Shown here in pieces: positions 32,115 to 40,776 of a DNA stretch of 44,929 nucleotides. The DNA is from Myxococcales bacterium (lineage in GTDB: Bacteria; Myxococcota; Myxococcia; Myxococcales; Myxococcaceae). The notes below the pieces were generated by a model, which saw only the letters and a list, made by a program, of their open reading frames with translations, ran no database searches and was not told where the DNA came from. Every line of letters starts with the position of its first letter. The stretch's first letter is position 1. Made by a program: the position numbers and the translations under genes. The stretch lies in the NCBI GenBank assembly GCA_016191815.1, contig JACPVI010000056.1, forward strand, positions 1 to 44,929. The letters are read 5' to 3'.

Positions 32115-33293
32115 CTACTTGATATCCATCCTCCAGACGCCATCCCAGCCCTCGGGGTAAGTGCCCTCCGGGGCCGCCAGCATCGACTCCACCCGCTTGC
32201 GCATGCAGGCCGCCGGGCGATCGCCCAGCTTGGCGGCGTCGTCGAACGCCTTGAGCGCCACCGAAAAGTCGCGGGCGCGGTAGGCCTCCAGGCCTTGCCG
32301 GTAGAACCAGCTCCCGGAGGGAGTCACCTGGTCGATGTGGACCTTCTGGGTCGTCACCGTGGAGGATTCGCGCGCCGCGACTTCGTCGTAGGAATAGATG
32401 GTGACCGGATCCTCGCTGCCCCGCACGCAGACGGTGTCCAGCTCCCGGGTGAAGCGACCTTGCGAGAACTGGTCGCGGAGCGCGCTGCTGAACAGGAGCT
32501 GGGTGCCGTACTGCTTGTTCGCCGACTCCAGGCGCGAGGCGAGGTTCACCGTGTTCCCCATCACGTCGAACACGTCGCCGTCGTAGAGCTTGACCGGCCC
32601 CACCGCGATGCCGATGCGCGCCGAGAGCGTGCCGGAGGGCGGGCCTCCAGGCAGCTTCTCCACCCGCGCCAGCGCCGTGCGCGCGAAGTCCAGCGCGGCG
32701 TCGGCGACCTCCTGCTCGCTCTCGCCGCTCCACAGCCCGAAGCCGGCCATGAAGCCGTCGCCCAGCGTCTTGAGGACGACCCCGCGCCGGCGCAGGGCCT
32801 CCACCGCGAGCGCCTCGAGCAGCTCGGAGACGCGCTGGATGAACGGGTTTCCCAGCTTCTCGGAGAGGCTGGTGAACTGGGCGATGTCCAGGAAGAGCAC
32901 CACGCAGCTATCGCGGTGCGGAGGAGCCGGCGCCGGGAACGGGGCGACCTCGATGTTCTGGAAGGCGATGGTGAGCTTGTCTCCCGCCCGGAGCGGGGCC
33001 ACCGTCACCCGCTCGCCGTTCACGCAGGTCCCGTTCTTCGATTGAAGGTCGCGCACCACGAAGGTCCTGCCCAGCCGCAGCACCGCGGCGTGGAAGCGGG
33101 AGACGTCGGGGCTCTCGTAGTGAATCTGGCACGCCAGATCGCGCCCCATGAGGATCGGCGGCCCCAGCGCCGGAATCTCGTGCTCACCGCTCTTCAGCAT
33201 GAGGCAGGTGGGCGCCTTGGCCGCGGCGCCGGCGCTGTCGACGGAGGTGCCGGTGCGGGTATTGCCGGAAAACTCGAAGTCGTCGCCGGGCAT
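32115..33293 (-). CDS. FHA-domain adenylate/guanylate cyclase (class III)
   Basis: A 392-residue protein. An FHA domain is at about residues 40-105 (ILMGRDLACQIHYESPDVSR with GRD and SRFH, then LQSKNGTCVNGERV), which binds phosphothreonine. It is followed by a class III nucleotide cyclase domain (about 130-300: SCVVLFLDIAQFTSLSEKLG, then KTLGDGFMAGF and DVMGNTVNLASRLES). Metal-binding aspartates (FLDI and LGDGF) and the NxxxR-like NLASRL are present, so the cyclase is probably active. The C terminus has a short TPR-like stretch (YRQGLEAYRARDFSVALKAF). It heads a likely operon with the NFACT gene and is divergent from def. Confidence 0.88.
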   Translation of the reverse strand: MPGDDFEFSGNTRTGTSVDSAGAAAKAPTCLMLKSGEHEIPALGPPILMGRDLACQIHYESPDVSRFHAAVLRLGRTFVVRDLQSKNGTCVNGERVTVAPLRAGDKLTIAFQNIEVAPFPAPAPPHRDSCVVLFLDIAQFTSLSEKLGNPFIQRVSELLEALAVEALRRRGVVLKTLGDGFMAGFGLWSGESEQEVADAALDFARTALARVEKLPGGPPSGTLSARIGIAVGPVKLYDGDVFDVMGNTVNLASRLESANKQYGTQLLFSSALRDQFSQGRFTRELDTVCVRGSEDPVTIYSYDEVAARESSTVTTQKVHIDQVTPSGSWFYRQGLEAYRARDFSVALKAFDDAAKLGDRPAACMRKRVESMLAAPEGTYPEGWDGVWRMDIK

Positions 33294-33401
33294 GAGGTTC
33301 CCCGCCCGACCTTACGGCAACGGTTTCCGATCCAGCAACGCCCGTGAGCTCGCCAGCGCGCGAGCTGGCAGGGCGCAAGGAGGTGAGTACCTTCTGCACC
33401 G

Positions 33402-33917
33402 GTGCACCGCTCGATCGTCATCTGGCCGGAGAAGGTCCTCACCACCCCGGCGCGGGACGTGACCGACTTCGGGCCCGGGCTCCAGTCATTGCTCGGCGAG
33501 CTGGAAGAGGCGGTGCGAGCTGCCCAGGGAATCGGGATCGCCGCCAACCAGCTCGGCGAGCCGCTGCGCGTCGCGCTGGTGGGCCGCGAGGACGGCAGCT
33601 TCTTCGAGGTCGTCAACCCCGAGGTGCTCGCGCTCGAAGAGCCGCTGACGCTCAACGAGGGTTGCCTCTCGGTCCCGGAGCAGTACGAGGACACCCCGCG
33701 GTTCAAGCGAGTCCGGGTGCGCTACCAGGACCGGCACGGAGAGCTGCACCAGCTGGACGCCGAGGGCCAGCTGGCCCACGTGCTCCAGCATGAGATCGAT
33801 CACTTGCGGGGAGTGGTGTTCGTCTCCAAGCTCTCCAGCCTCAAGCGGGAGCTGATCAAGTCGAGGATGCTCAAGCTCAAGCGGCCGGCTACCCGGACTT
33901 CTTCTTCGAGCCCTTGA
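33402..33917 (+). CDS. def: Peptide deformylase
   Basis: A 171-residue metalloenzyme that removes the formyl group from the N-terminal methionine of new proteins. All three motifs are present: GIGIAANQ at 43-50 (consensus GxGLAAxQ), EGCLS at 86-90 and HEIDH at 130-134, so the metal ligands C88, H130 and H134 and the catalytic E131 are intact. The GTG at 33402 is the only start that gives the usual short lead to IVIWPEK; AAGGAGG lies about 18 bases upstream, so the exact start is not certain. It converges with the next gene, overlapping by 29 bp. Divergent from the FHA-cyclase gene. Confidence 0.95.
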   Translation: MHRSIVIWPEKVLTTPARDVTDFGPGLQSLLGELEEAVRAAQGIGIAANQLGEPLRVALVGREDGSFFEVVNPEVLALEEPLTLNEGCLSVPEQYEDTPRFKRVRVRYQDRHGELHQLDAEGQLAHVLQHEIDHLRGVVFVSKLSSLKRELIKSRMLKLKRPATRTSSSSP

Positions 33918-35256
33918 ACGCTTCGATCGCCTGCCCCACTGGGAACTCGGCGGCCGTCTTCACCACCTCGAGCGGGCTGGCGCCCTTGCTCTGGAGCTTC
34001 GCCAGATCCGCGGCGTACTTGAAGGACTTGGCGGCAAGGTTGGCGGACTTGTCCGCGAGGCCCCCGGTGAACTTCTCGAACGCCCCGGCGACGGCGCCGA
34101 TGATGCCCGCCGGGTTTCCGTCCTTGATCGCCTTGAACAGGCTGGAGGCCGAGTTGAGGCCGTTGGAGACGTGCTTGGAGACGGTGCCCAGCAGCTCGGA
34201 GCCCCACTTGGCCGCCCCGGCCGCGAACCCGCCCGCGGCCGAGGTCACCGCCCCCAGCCAATCGCCCTTCACCGCTCCTTCGATGGTGCCCCAGACCGCG
34301 CTGGCGAGCTTCATCGGCAAGCCGACGATCTGCGCGCCGGGGATGAAGCTCAAGATGGTCCCGGCCCAGTCGATGCCTTTCTTGATCCACTTGCCCACGC
34401 CGTCGAAGAAGCCCTTCACCCGGTTCCAGAAGGTGGGCAGCTCCTTGCCGTACTCATAGCTGGCGGTGCCGTCCTTGTTGGTGGTGATGGTGAGGGTGCC
34501 CTTGATGCCGTCCTTCTCGTAGAGCTTGTAGGTCTTCGACTCGCCCGGCGGAGGCGCCTCGTAGGCCTTCTTCGAGCCCGGCGGCTGGACCTTGCCGTCG
34601 ACGATCGGCACGGTGCCCTTGAGCGCGGTCATCCCAGAGTGGCCGGTGACCCGGAACTTGCCATCGGCTCCGCGGCCGACCGTGACGCCGCGCTGTGAGT
34701 CGATCCAGTAGTTGCGGTCGGCGTTGGGAGGCGGCGGATCGACCAGCTTCCCGCCGGGCAGTACCAGCTTTCCCTTCCTGGTCTCGAGCGCCGTGCCGAG
34801 CGGCGGGAGCTGCACCGACGGATCCACCGGGACGTTCTGCATCGCCTTCTGGCTGTCCCAGGTGGCGTCGATCTCCACGTACTTGGCGTCCGTGGGGATG
34901 GAGCTCGGGTCCTTGACGATCAGCTCTCCGGTCACCCACACCCTCCCGTCGGCCAAGGTGGTGAGGGAGAGCTGGTGTTTGTCATCGAGCCAGTGGAACC
35001 CGTACTTGCCCACCGCGGGTGGATCGACCACCTTGCCTCCCGGCAGCACCACCTTGCCGTCCTTCACCACCACGTCGGGGCGATTGGTCGGGCCGTCCTT
35101 GAGTTGGACTGTGGGAGCCGGCTCCGGCGGGGGGCGCGGCTGAGTGCGAGGCCGCGGCTCGAAGGAATCCTCGTTCTCCCGCACCCGGGCTTGCGGCCTT
35201 GCCTGCGCCTGCGGAAGCCTCGGGACGACGCTGCGCTCCGTCCGTCCGATCTTCAT
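33889..35256 (-). CDS. Protein with three GK-x-VLPGGK-type repeats and hydrophobic C-terminal half
   Basis: A 455-residue protein I do not recognise. The N terminus is proline- and arginine-rich (PQAQARPQARVRENEDSFEP). Three related repeats follow: residues 66-110 (DGKVVLPGGKVVDPP), 161-206 (KGKLVLPGGKLVDPP) and a looser one from 219 (DGKVQPPGSKKAYEAPPP), each continuing into a beta-hairpin ending in a V-T-G or similar. The C-terminal half (about 285-455) is helical and rich in Gly/Ala with amphipathic segments (TILSFIPGAQIVGLPMKLAS). There is no N-terminal signal, so if it is exported it needs a dedicated route. It converges with def, overlapping 29 bp. The layout, repeats then hydrophobic domain, would fit a toxin or surface protein, but this is speculative. 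Confidence 0.6.
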   Translation of the reverse strand: MKIGRTERSVVPRLPQAQARPQARVRENEDSFEPRPRTQPRPPPEPAPTVQLKDGPTNRPDVVVKDGKVVLPGGKVVDPPAVGKYGFHWLDDKHQLSLTTLADGRVWVTGELIVKDPSSIPTDAKYVEIDATWDSQKAMQNVPVDPSVQLPPLGTALETRKGKLVLPGGKLVDPPPPNADRNYWIDSQRGVTVGRGADGKFRVTGHSGMTALKGTVPIVDGKVQPPGSKKAYEAPPPGESKTYKLYEKDGIKGTLTITTNKDGTASYEYGKELPTFWNRVKGFFDGVGKWIKKGIDWAGTILSFIPGAQIVGLPMKLASAVWGTIEGAVKGDWLGAVTSAAGGFAAGAAKWGSELLGTVSKHVSNGLNSASSLFKAIKDGNPAGIIGAVAGAFEKFTGGLADKSANLAAKSFKYAADLAKLQSKGASPLEVVKTAAEFPVGQAIEAFKGSKKKSG

Positions 35257-35378
35257 GGAGGTTCCCCTTTACGAGGTCGGGTGGGCCGACACCTGGATTA
35301 TCGCCGCGGTGCCGGGCCAGGTTGATGTGCGCACTGGAGCCCGCGCAGCTACAGCCCCACACACCGCCGGCAATGAGG

Positions 35379-36887
35379 CTACCTCGCCGCCACCTGCTGC
35401 GCCACGCGCCGGGCGTAGGCCATGATGGTGAGCTGAGGATTCACGCCCAGGGCGGTGGGGAAGAGCGAGCCGTCGGCCACCCACAGGTTCTGCGTGCCGA
35501 AGACGCGGCCTTCGAGGTCGACCGCGCCTCGACCCGGGTCGGCGGCCATGGGGACAGTTCCATGGGGATGCATGGACAGCAGCTCCAGCCAGGCCGGAGG
35601 AATGGAGTGCGCCAGCAGCCGCTCGAGCGCATCAACGTCGTCAAAACGCTCGTGACCGTGGATGCCCGTGTAGACCGCTCGGGCGCCGGCGGCGAAGAAG
35701 ATGCGGCCGATCGCCCAGGCACCCTTCACCACCCGGTTGGCGTCCGCCTGAGTCAGCCGGTAGCGGATCCGTGGAAGGCCCCACAGCTCCCCGTCGACTC
35801 CGCCTGGCGAATCGTCCTCCGCCATCGCACCGAAGACCGCGAGGTTTTCGTAGCGGCGCATCACCTCGGCGCTCTCCACTCCGAAGAAGGGCAGCGCGGG
35901 AGCGAGCAACCCCGGCGGCACGAACACGCCCTCGAGCTTGACTCCCTCGCGGGCGAACTCATCCACGAAGTACCCTTGCAGCACTCCCTCCCATCCCCGC
36001 ACCGGGCGGTCGAAGAGCCCCACCACCCTCGTGGCCGGGTGCAGTCGCAGGTGCCGGCCAAGGTGCCGGGAAGCTCCCTGGAGGCCACTCCTTCGCAGGA
36101 GGATGGGCGTGAAGATCGCCCCCGCCGCGAGCACCACCGCCCGGGCGCGGATTTCGAATCTCCCCGCCCTCCGCCTGCCGTCCGCGGACAGCAGGTCTCC
36201 CGCCACCGCGTGCGCAGTCCCAGCGCGGTGCAGCACCTGCCTCACCCGAAGCCGGGAGAGGTAGATGGCGCCGGCGCGCAGGCCCGCCGGAACGAACGAC
36301 AGGTTCATCGAGAGCTTGGCGTCTTCCGGACACCCCAGTACGCAACGGCAGCAGCCGCGGCAGGTGGGGGCGTTGCGCGGGATTGGCCCCGCCGACCAAC
36401 CCAGCCGGGACGCGCCGAGCCGGACCACCTCGCTGTTTCCCCCGAGGAGGTGATCCGGCACGGGGGCGATCGGCATCAGCCGTTCGATGGCCTCGAACTC
36501 CCTCGCAAGCTCGTCGGGCGTGGCGGTGTGGCCGAAGTCCTCTCCCCAGCGCCGCAGCAGGCGCTCGGGAGTCCGAAACGAGGTCCCGGCGTTGATGGTG
36601 GTGGTCCCGCCGATGCTGCACCCCATCGGGATGACCACCGAGGGCGTGCCGAGGGCGGCCGTCATGCCGTCGAGGCGGTAGAGCTGGCGGGTCGCCTCGA
36701 GCTGGCGCCCGGAGAATCGCTCGCGGCTCACGTGCGGGCCTTCCTCGACGCAGATCACCTTGAGCCCCGCCTCGGCCAGCGCATGGGTCGCCACCGCGCC
36801 TCCGGCTCCGGAGCCGACCACCACCGCATCCGCCTCCGCAGAGAAGGACGGCCCCAGCTCTTCCCCGACTGGAATGGAGACGGTCAC
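35379..36887 (-). CDS. GMC-family FAD-dependent oxidoreductase
   Basis: A 502-residue oxidoreductase. The GTG at 36887 overlaps the stop of the upstream small gene (GTGA). The FAD-binding Rossmann motif AVVVGSGAGGAVATHALAEA is at about residues 20-40 and the GMC signature GCSIGGTTTINAG near 105. The C terminus has LWVADGSLFPTALGVNPQLT, the typical GMC end with the catalytic region. A cysteine cluster CRGCCRCVLGCPEDAK near residue 195 suggests an iron-sulfur or metal site as in some alcohol/cholesterol dehydrogenases. No signal peptide is visible. Substrate unknown (alcohol or sterol type). It forms an operon with the small protein before it. Confidence 0.88.
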   Translation of the reverse strand: MTVSIPVGEELGPSFSAEADAVVVGSGAGGAVATHALAEAGLKVICVEEGPHVSRERFSGRQLEATRQLYRLDGMTAALGTPSVVIPMGCSIGGTTTINAGTSFRTPERLLRRWGEDFGHTATPDELAREFEAIERLMPIAPVPDHLLGGNSEVVRLGASRLGWSAGPIPRNAPTCRGCCRCVLGCPEDAKLSMNLSFVPAGLRAGAIYLSRLRVRQVLHRAGTAHAVAGDLLSADGRRRAGRFEIRARAVVLAAGAIFTPILLRRSGLQGASRHLGRHLRLHPATRVVGLFDRPVRGWEGVLQGYFVDEFAREGVKLEGVFVPPGLLAPALPFFGVESAEVMRRYENLAVFGAMAEDDSPGGVDGELWGLPRIRYRLTQADANRVVKGAWAIGRIFFAAGARAVYTGIHGHERFDDVDALERLLAHSIPPAWLELLSMHPHGTVPMAADPGRGAVDLEGRVFGTQNLWVADGSLFPTALGVNPQLTIMAYARRVAQQVAAR

Positions 36888-37324
36888 GGCGCCTCGAGCG
36901 AGCGCTCGGGACGCAAGCAGTCGTCGCGGTAGCCTACCCGGGCTTCGATCGCCGGATCGGCGTAGTAGACGAGCATCACCAGCGCCTTGAGCGCAGCAAA
37001 CGAGCTCCTCACCGAATAACTCCGGCTGGCCTGGAGGCGGAGCAGGTACCTCCGGGCTTCCGGCTCGGGCGTCCACATCATCGGCCTGAAGGCGCCGAGG
37101 AAGATGGCCAGCAAGTTGAGCGCGTCCATCATCGCCATCAGGGCGAGACGGGGGAGGAAGTGGAGCCCCGCCAGGTAGCTTTCGATGACCAAAACCGCGG
37201 GGACCTGGCCTTGGGGGCCCTCCGGCGGCGGTGGGAGAACCAGACGGCAGAACTTCGCCAGGAAGGCGCGCCGCCACCAGAAGAGGGCCTTTCCGGAGAG
37301 CGCGTCCAGGAGCTTGCCGCGCAT
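36884..37324 (-). CDS. Small partner protein of the GMC oxidoreductase
   Basis: A 146-residue protein encoded directly upstream of and overlapping the GMC gene by 4 bp. The ATG at 37324 was chosen; longer frames are not protein-like. It has hydrophobic helical segments (AGLHFLPRLALMAMMDALNL followed by LAIFLGAFRPM) and a conserved-looking DALSGKALFWWRRAFLA near the start. I do not recognise a named family. Small subunits of this size accompany many GMC dehydrogenases as maturation or electron-transfer partners, and that role is inferred from the coupled arrangement only. Confidence 0.6.
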   Translation of the reverse strand: MRGKLLDALSGKALFWWRRAFLAKFCRLVLPPPPEGPQGQVPAVLVIESYLAGLHFLPRLALMAMMDALNLLAIFLGAFRPMMWTPEPEARRYLLRLQASRSYSVRSSFAALKALVMLVYYADPAIEARVGYRDDCLRPERSLEAP

Positions 37325-37474
37325 TGTGCGGCCGAGGTTACACGAGGGACGAACCGGCCGCGAACGAGAAAGGGTGCGGCAGCCCCGTCGAAGGGCGCCT
37401 CCTGTGCAACCGCGGCCGTGCCCCGGTCGTTCGAGGTCCGCAATGAACCTGCGACCGTGCCAGATTGCACCAAG

Positions 37475-37765
37475 ATGGCTAGAATCCACGACATGGCGCG
37501 AACGGCAGGGGATGCGAAGAGGGTCGATCCTCGAGTCGAGCTTCGGATGAGCCCCGAAGGGCGCGTCGTCATTCCCGCACGGATCAGACGCAAGCTTGGC
37601 CTGAAGCCTGGCGAGCCAATGGTTGGTTGGCTTGAGGACGGCCGCTTCGTCTTCATGCCGAGAAAGGAAGCGATCGCTGCCGCGCGCGGACTGCTTCGTC
37701 ACGTGAAGGGCAACATGGCCGACGAGCTGATCCGAGAACGGCAGGCAGAGGCGGAGCGTGAGTGA
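37475..37765 (+). CDS. AbrB/SpoVT-fold antitoxin (MazE/VapB-like)
   Basis: A 96-residue protein with a swapped-hairpin AbrB domain at about residues 22-66 (VELRMSPEGRVVIPARIRRK, then LGLKPGEPMVGWLEDGRFVF), the pattern of VapB antitoxins. A second ATG at 37493 would remove six residues. Its stop lies inside the GTG-initiated toxin fragment that follows (8-bp overlap), the usual antitoxin-toxin coupling. Since the toxin has lost its N terminus, this antitoxin is an orphan. It is divergent from the GMC operon with about 150 bp between. Confidence 0.8.
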   Translation: MARIHDMARTAGDAKRVDPRVELRMSPEGRVVIPARIRRKLGLKPGEPMVGWLEDGRFVFMPRKEAIAAARGLLRHVKGNMADELIRERQAEAERE

Positions 37766-37937
37766 GGAGGACGCCCGTACATCGGCGGAGATCGTGCGCC
37801 CCGCCGACTCCAAGGGCATCTCCCTTGGTGACCGCTGCTGCCTCGCCCTCGGAGCACAACTCGGGCTCCCTGTGCTCACGACCGATCAGCGCTGGGCGAA
37901 GCTGCGCGTGCCGACGATGATCATCCTGGCTCGGTGA
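37758..37937 (+). pseudogene. VapC (PIN) toxin, C-terminal fragment
   Basis: Sixty codons starting at GTG 37758 read SKGISLGDRCCLALGAQLGL then PVLTTDQRW, the last third of a PIN-domain VapC (the conserved SLGD and TTDxxW acidic positions). The N-terminal part with the first catalytic aspartate (LDTSALLALL type) is missing, while the overlap with the antitoxin is intact, so the loss is an in-frame internal deletion of about 70 codons. It should be non-toxic. Confidence 0.75.
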
Positions 37938-37959
37938 CGCTGGAGCGCCACCCGCGAGG

Positions 37960-38089
37960 GAGACCAGGAACGGCTCGCCAGGGCGCGGAAGCCATCCCAC
38001 TTGGGCTCGTAGACCCAGCCCTGCCCCGCCGGCACCGCGTCTTGGAGCTGCGCCAGCATGGGCTCTTGGGGTGGAGTGAACGGCAACAC
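37960..38089 (-). pseudogene. ATP-dependent DNA ligase fragment (N-terminal)
   Basis: On the minus strand a frame with GVLPFTPPQEPMLAQLQDAV then PAGQGWVYEPKWDGFRALA matches the start of ATP-dependent DNA ligases, including the active-site lysine of KWDGFR. Similarity stops about 20 bases later; the rest of the ligase is absent. The fragment lies between the toxin remnant and the phospholipase gene, marking a deletion scar. Confidence 0.7.
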
Positions 38090-38130
38090 CCCGACTGTTT
38101 GGTGACGGCGGGGCCCTTTGGCAACCCCGC

Positions 38131-39627
38131 TCAGAGCCAGTCGCGCATCGGGAGCGCGTAGAGCAACTCGAACTGCTCCTTCGAGTCCTTCGGCCGCCGG
38201 AAGCTTCGCGCCTGCTCGAGGCTCACCCGGGCCGCCCTGGAAAGGTCCTGCTCGAGGAGAATCCGCTCCAGCTCGCCCGCCACCGCGCCGTCGCGCAACG
38301 CGAGCGCCGTCTCGCTGTTCAGCCGCTCGCTTCGCGGGTCCAGGTTGTACGAGCCGACGATCGCCTCGCGCCCGTCGAACACCGCGTACTTCGCGTGCAG
38401 GGTCCCCTCCTTGAGGCGCGGCCCTACCCATTCGTAGATCTCCACCGATCCTTTCGAGGAGGGCGGCTCGAGCAGCCCGAGGAAGGTGAAGCGCGAGACG
38501 CGCGCCACCTGGACGATGTCGTTGGTCTCGGGGCTGTTGGTGAGCACCACCACCCTCACCCCCCGCTCGGCCGCGCGCCGCAGCGCCTGGGTGAGCGCCT
38601 TGGAGGGCACGAAGTAGGCGTTGGCGATCAGGATGCGGGAAGAGGCGGCCTCCACCATCTGGAGGTAGGCCTGGTGGATGTAGCTCTCCTTCTCCCGCGG
38701 CCGCGATTGGATGAAGCGGGCGGTGACCGGGTGGAAACCGAGCCGAAGCTCTCCATCGGCAGCGGCGGCGACCGACTTGGCCAGCGCCTCGCGCCTCCAA
38801 CTGGGCACCTTCACCTTGGCGATTCTCCCCAGCGTGGCGCGGGTCAGCTTCCAGGAGTTATCCGGGTTGACCGCTCCGAGCCGGGCCTTGAGGCCCTTGA
38901 AATAGTCGACGTTCCGGTCGAAGGCCGCCACCACGTCCTTCACCAGCGGGCCGCGGACGATGACGTCTTGGTCGCGCCAGCGGTTGATCGGCTCCTGGTC
39001 GATCCGGAAGTACTCGTTGGCGATGTTCAGCCCGCCGACGATCGCCACCCCCTCGGGCGAATCGCCGTCGACGATCCACATCTTCTCGTGGAATCGCTTG
39101 TTCGGCCTGAGCGGATCATTCGGCTTGAGGTCGGCGGTCACCCACTCGAGGTAGAGCGCCTCGTACCCCTCGACCTCGATGCCGTGCTGCTTGAGGTCGA
39201 AGTACATCCACTGAGTCTGCCAGTCGAGGTTGGAGGTGGCGTCGACGATGACCCGCACCTCCAGGCCCTCCTTGCGCTTGGCCTTCAACAGCTCGGACAC
39301 GAAGAGGCCCGCTTCGTCGGCGCGGAAGATGAGCGCCTGGATGCGCACCGAGCGCTTGGCGGCGCGGAGGGTGGAGATCCGTGCGCGGAAGGCGTCCTCG
39401 CCGTTTGGGAGGACCGCCACCTCGCTCCTCGCCGCGCCGGGCCCGCTGCGGCGGAGCGGGAGCACGCCCGAGCACCCGACCGGCTCGAGGGGGCTGCAGC
39501 TGAAACCCGGATCCTCCTCCAGCACGAACGGCGGCGGCTTGCCCTCTGGCCCGGCGAGGGCGGGCAAAGAGCCCCACCCCACGGCGGCGCACAGGACCCA
39601 CGGGAGTCGGCGACGGCCAGCCTCCAT
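38131..39627 (-). CDS. Secreted phospholipase-D/cardiolipin-synthase-like protein
   Basis: A 498-residue member of the PLD superfamily with two HKD motifs: H180-x-K182 in FHEKMWIVD and H411-x-K413 in HAKYAVFDGREAIVGSYNLD, both complete, so it is probably catalytic (phosphatidyl transfer or hydrolysis). An N-terminal signal-like segment (LPWVLCAAVGWGSLPALAG) points to export across the inner membrane. Conserved neighbours of HKD (GGLNIANEYFRID) resemble bacterial cardiolipin synthases without their two N-terminal membrane spans. Length is normal. It is followed 42 bp downstream by the ligase fragment and preceded by an NmrA-like gene on the same strand. Confidence 0.85.
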   Translation of the reverse strand: MEAGRRRLPWVLCAAVGWGSLPALAGPEGKPPPFVLEEDPGFSCSPLEPVGCSGVLPLRRSGPGAARSEVAVLPNGEDAFRARISTLRAAKRSVRIQALIFRADEAGLFVSELLKAKRKEGLEVRVIVDATSNLDWQTQWMYFDLKQHGIEVEGYEALYLEWVTADLKPNDPLRPNKRFHEKMWIVDGDSPEGVAIVGGLNIANEYFRIDQEPINRWRDQDVIVRGPLVKDVVAAFDRNVDYFKGLKARLGAVNPDNSWKLTRATLGRIAKVKVPSWRREALAKSVAAAADGELRLGFHPVTARFIQSRPREKESYIHQAYLQMVEAASSRILIANAYFVPSKALTQALRRAAERGVRVVVLTNSPETNDIVQVARVSRFTFLGLLEPPSSKGSVEIYEWVGPRLKEGTLHAKYAVFDGREAIVGSYNLDPRSERLNSETALALRDGAVAGELERILLEQDLSRAARVSLEQARSFRRPKDSKEQFELLYALPMRDWL

Positions 39628-39678
39628 CGGCTCCGCTGGTTAGCAGAATCCTCGCGCCATCGCACCAGGCCGAAGGCC

Positions 39679-40581
39679 TCACGCCGATCGGAAGGCCGGC
39701 GCGAACACCTCCTTGGCGAACTCCTCGATGGTGGTGGGCGTGCTGGTGTCTGTCGAGCGCGACTGGGTGGGCCTGGCCCTTCCCTCGTTGAAGGCCTGGG
39801 CCATCTCCATGTACAGGCCGGCCAGCTCGTCGGAGAATCCCAAGCCGACCATCCCCTTCCGCACCTCGTCGTAGGGGAGCTGCACGTACTTGAGCTCCGG
39901 CTTCCCCGCGGCCGCGCCGAGCACCCGCACCACCTCGATCATCGACAGGTCGCGCGGGCCCAGAAGCTCGATCACGTTCTTCCCCTTGAAGTCGAGCGCG
40001 CCAAGCCGCCTCGCCGCCACGAACCCGATGTCCGTGCTGGCGATCTGCGGAAAGGCCAGCTCGGGCTCGAGCGCCCCAGGGTAGGCGCCGACCCGCTTGA
40101 TCGCCGGGATCGAAGCGAGGTGGTTCTCCATGAAGTATGCCGCCCGAAGGTGGAGGACGTTCAGGTGCGGGGTGCGGTTGAAGGACTCCTCCAGCTCGTG
40201 AAGCCCGTTCACCGGCCCCACGCCTTCGGCGTTTTGGGCGCCCACGCTGCTCAGAGTGAGCACGTGGGTGATGCCGGTCGCCTGCACCGCCGAGCTTTGG
40301 GCCTCCGCCACCCGGCGCTGGAAGGCGCGGAATCCAGAGGCGGTGCGGTTGGGGGGAATCATCGCGAAGAGGCCGGTGGCGCCCTCGAAGGCAGTGCGCA
40401 GGAACTCGGCGTCCTCGATCGATCCCACCGCCGGCTCGGCGCCGAGGTCCACGAATGGCCGGAGCCGGTCGGCGCTCCGCCCGATCACCCGCACGCGCCT
40501 TCGCTGCTCGAGCAGGGCGCGGGTGATGACGCCGCCCACGTGGCCGGTGGCGCCGGTAACGGCGAGCAATGGTCCTCTCAT
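39679..40581 (-). CDS. NmrA-like NAD(P)-binding protein
   Basis: A 300-residue atypical short-chain dehydrogenase. The nucleotide-binding motif is LLAVTGATGHVGGVITRALL at the N terminus (GxxGxxG), the middle carries a VLTLSSVGAQN strand where the SDR tyrosine-lysine pair is missing, and the C-terminal part matches NmrA-type proteins (TDIGFVAARRLGALDFKGKN). It is either a redox sensor or a reductase for an unknown substrate. The ATG at 40581 starts directly before the Rossmann strand. Divergent from the esterase lipoprotein, with about 195 bp between. Confidence 0.82.
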   Translation of the reverse strand: MRGPLLAVTGATGHVGGVITRALLEQRRRVRVIGRSADRLRPFVDLGAEPAVGSIEDAEFLRTAFEGATGLFAMIPPNRTASGFRAFQRRVAEAQSSAVQATGITHVLTLSSVGAQNAEGVGPVNGLHELEESFNRTPHLNVLHLRAAYFMENHLASIPAIKRVGAYPGALEPELAFPQIASTDIGFVAARRLGALDFKGKNVIELLGPRDLSMIEVVRVLGAAAGKPELKYVQLPYDEVRKGMVGLGFSDELAGLYMEMAQAFNEGRARPTQSRSTDTSTPTTIEEFAKEVFAPAFRSA

Positions 40582-40776
40582 GGTGCCTCCGCGATCGCCG
40601 GCGCTCCCTAGCGGCTGGGGCGGGCGCCATCAACGCGACGGCAATGAACGGTCGGGGGAGCGCAACCTGGCGGACACGCCGGCTGGCTCCGGCGTCCGAT
40701 AGCGGTCATTCTCCGCGCGACGGGCGAAAGTCCCCCGGAGTTGACATCGGGGTGTCGCTTCATCGATGGAGGGGAG

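Noticed and set aside
38095-38130. GCGGGG/CCCCGC hairpin after the phospholipase gene as terminator
   Set aside because: Only six base pairs and no T-tract on the minus strand.
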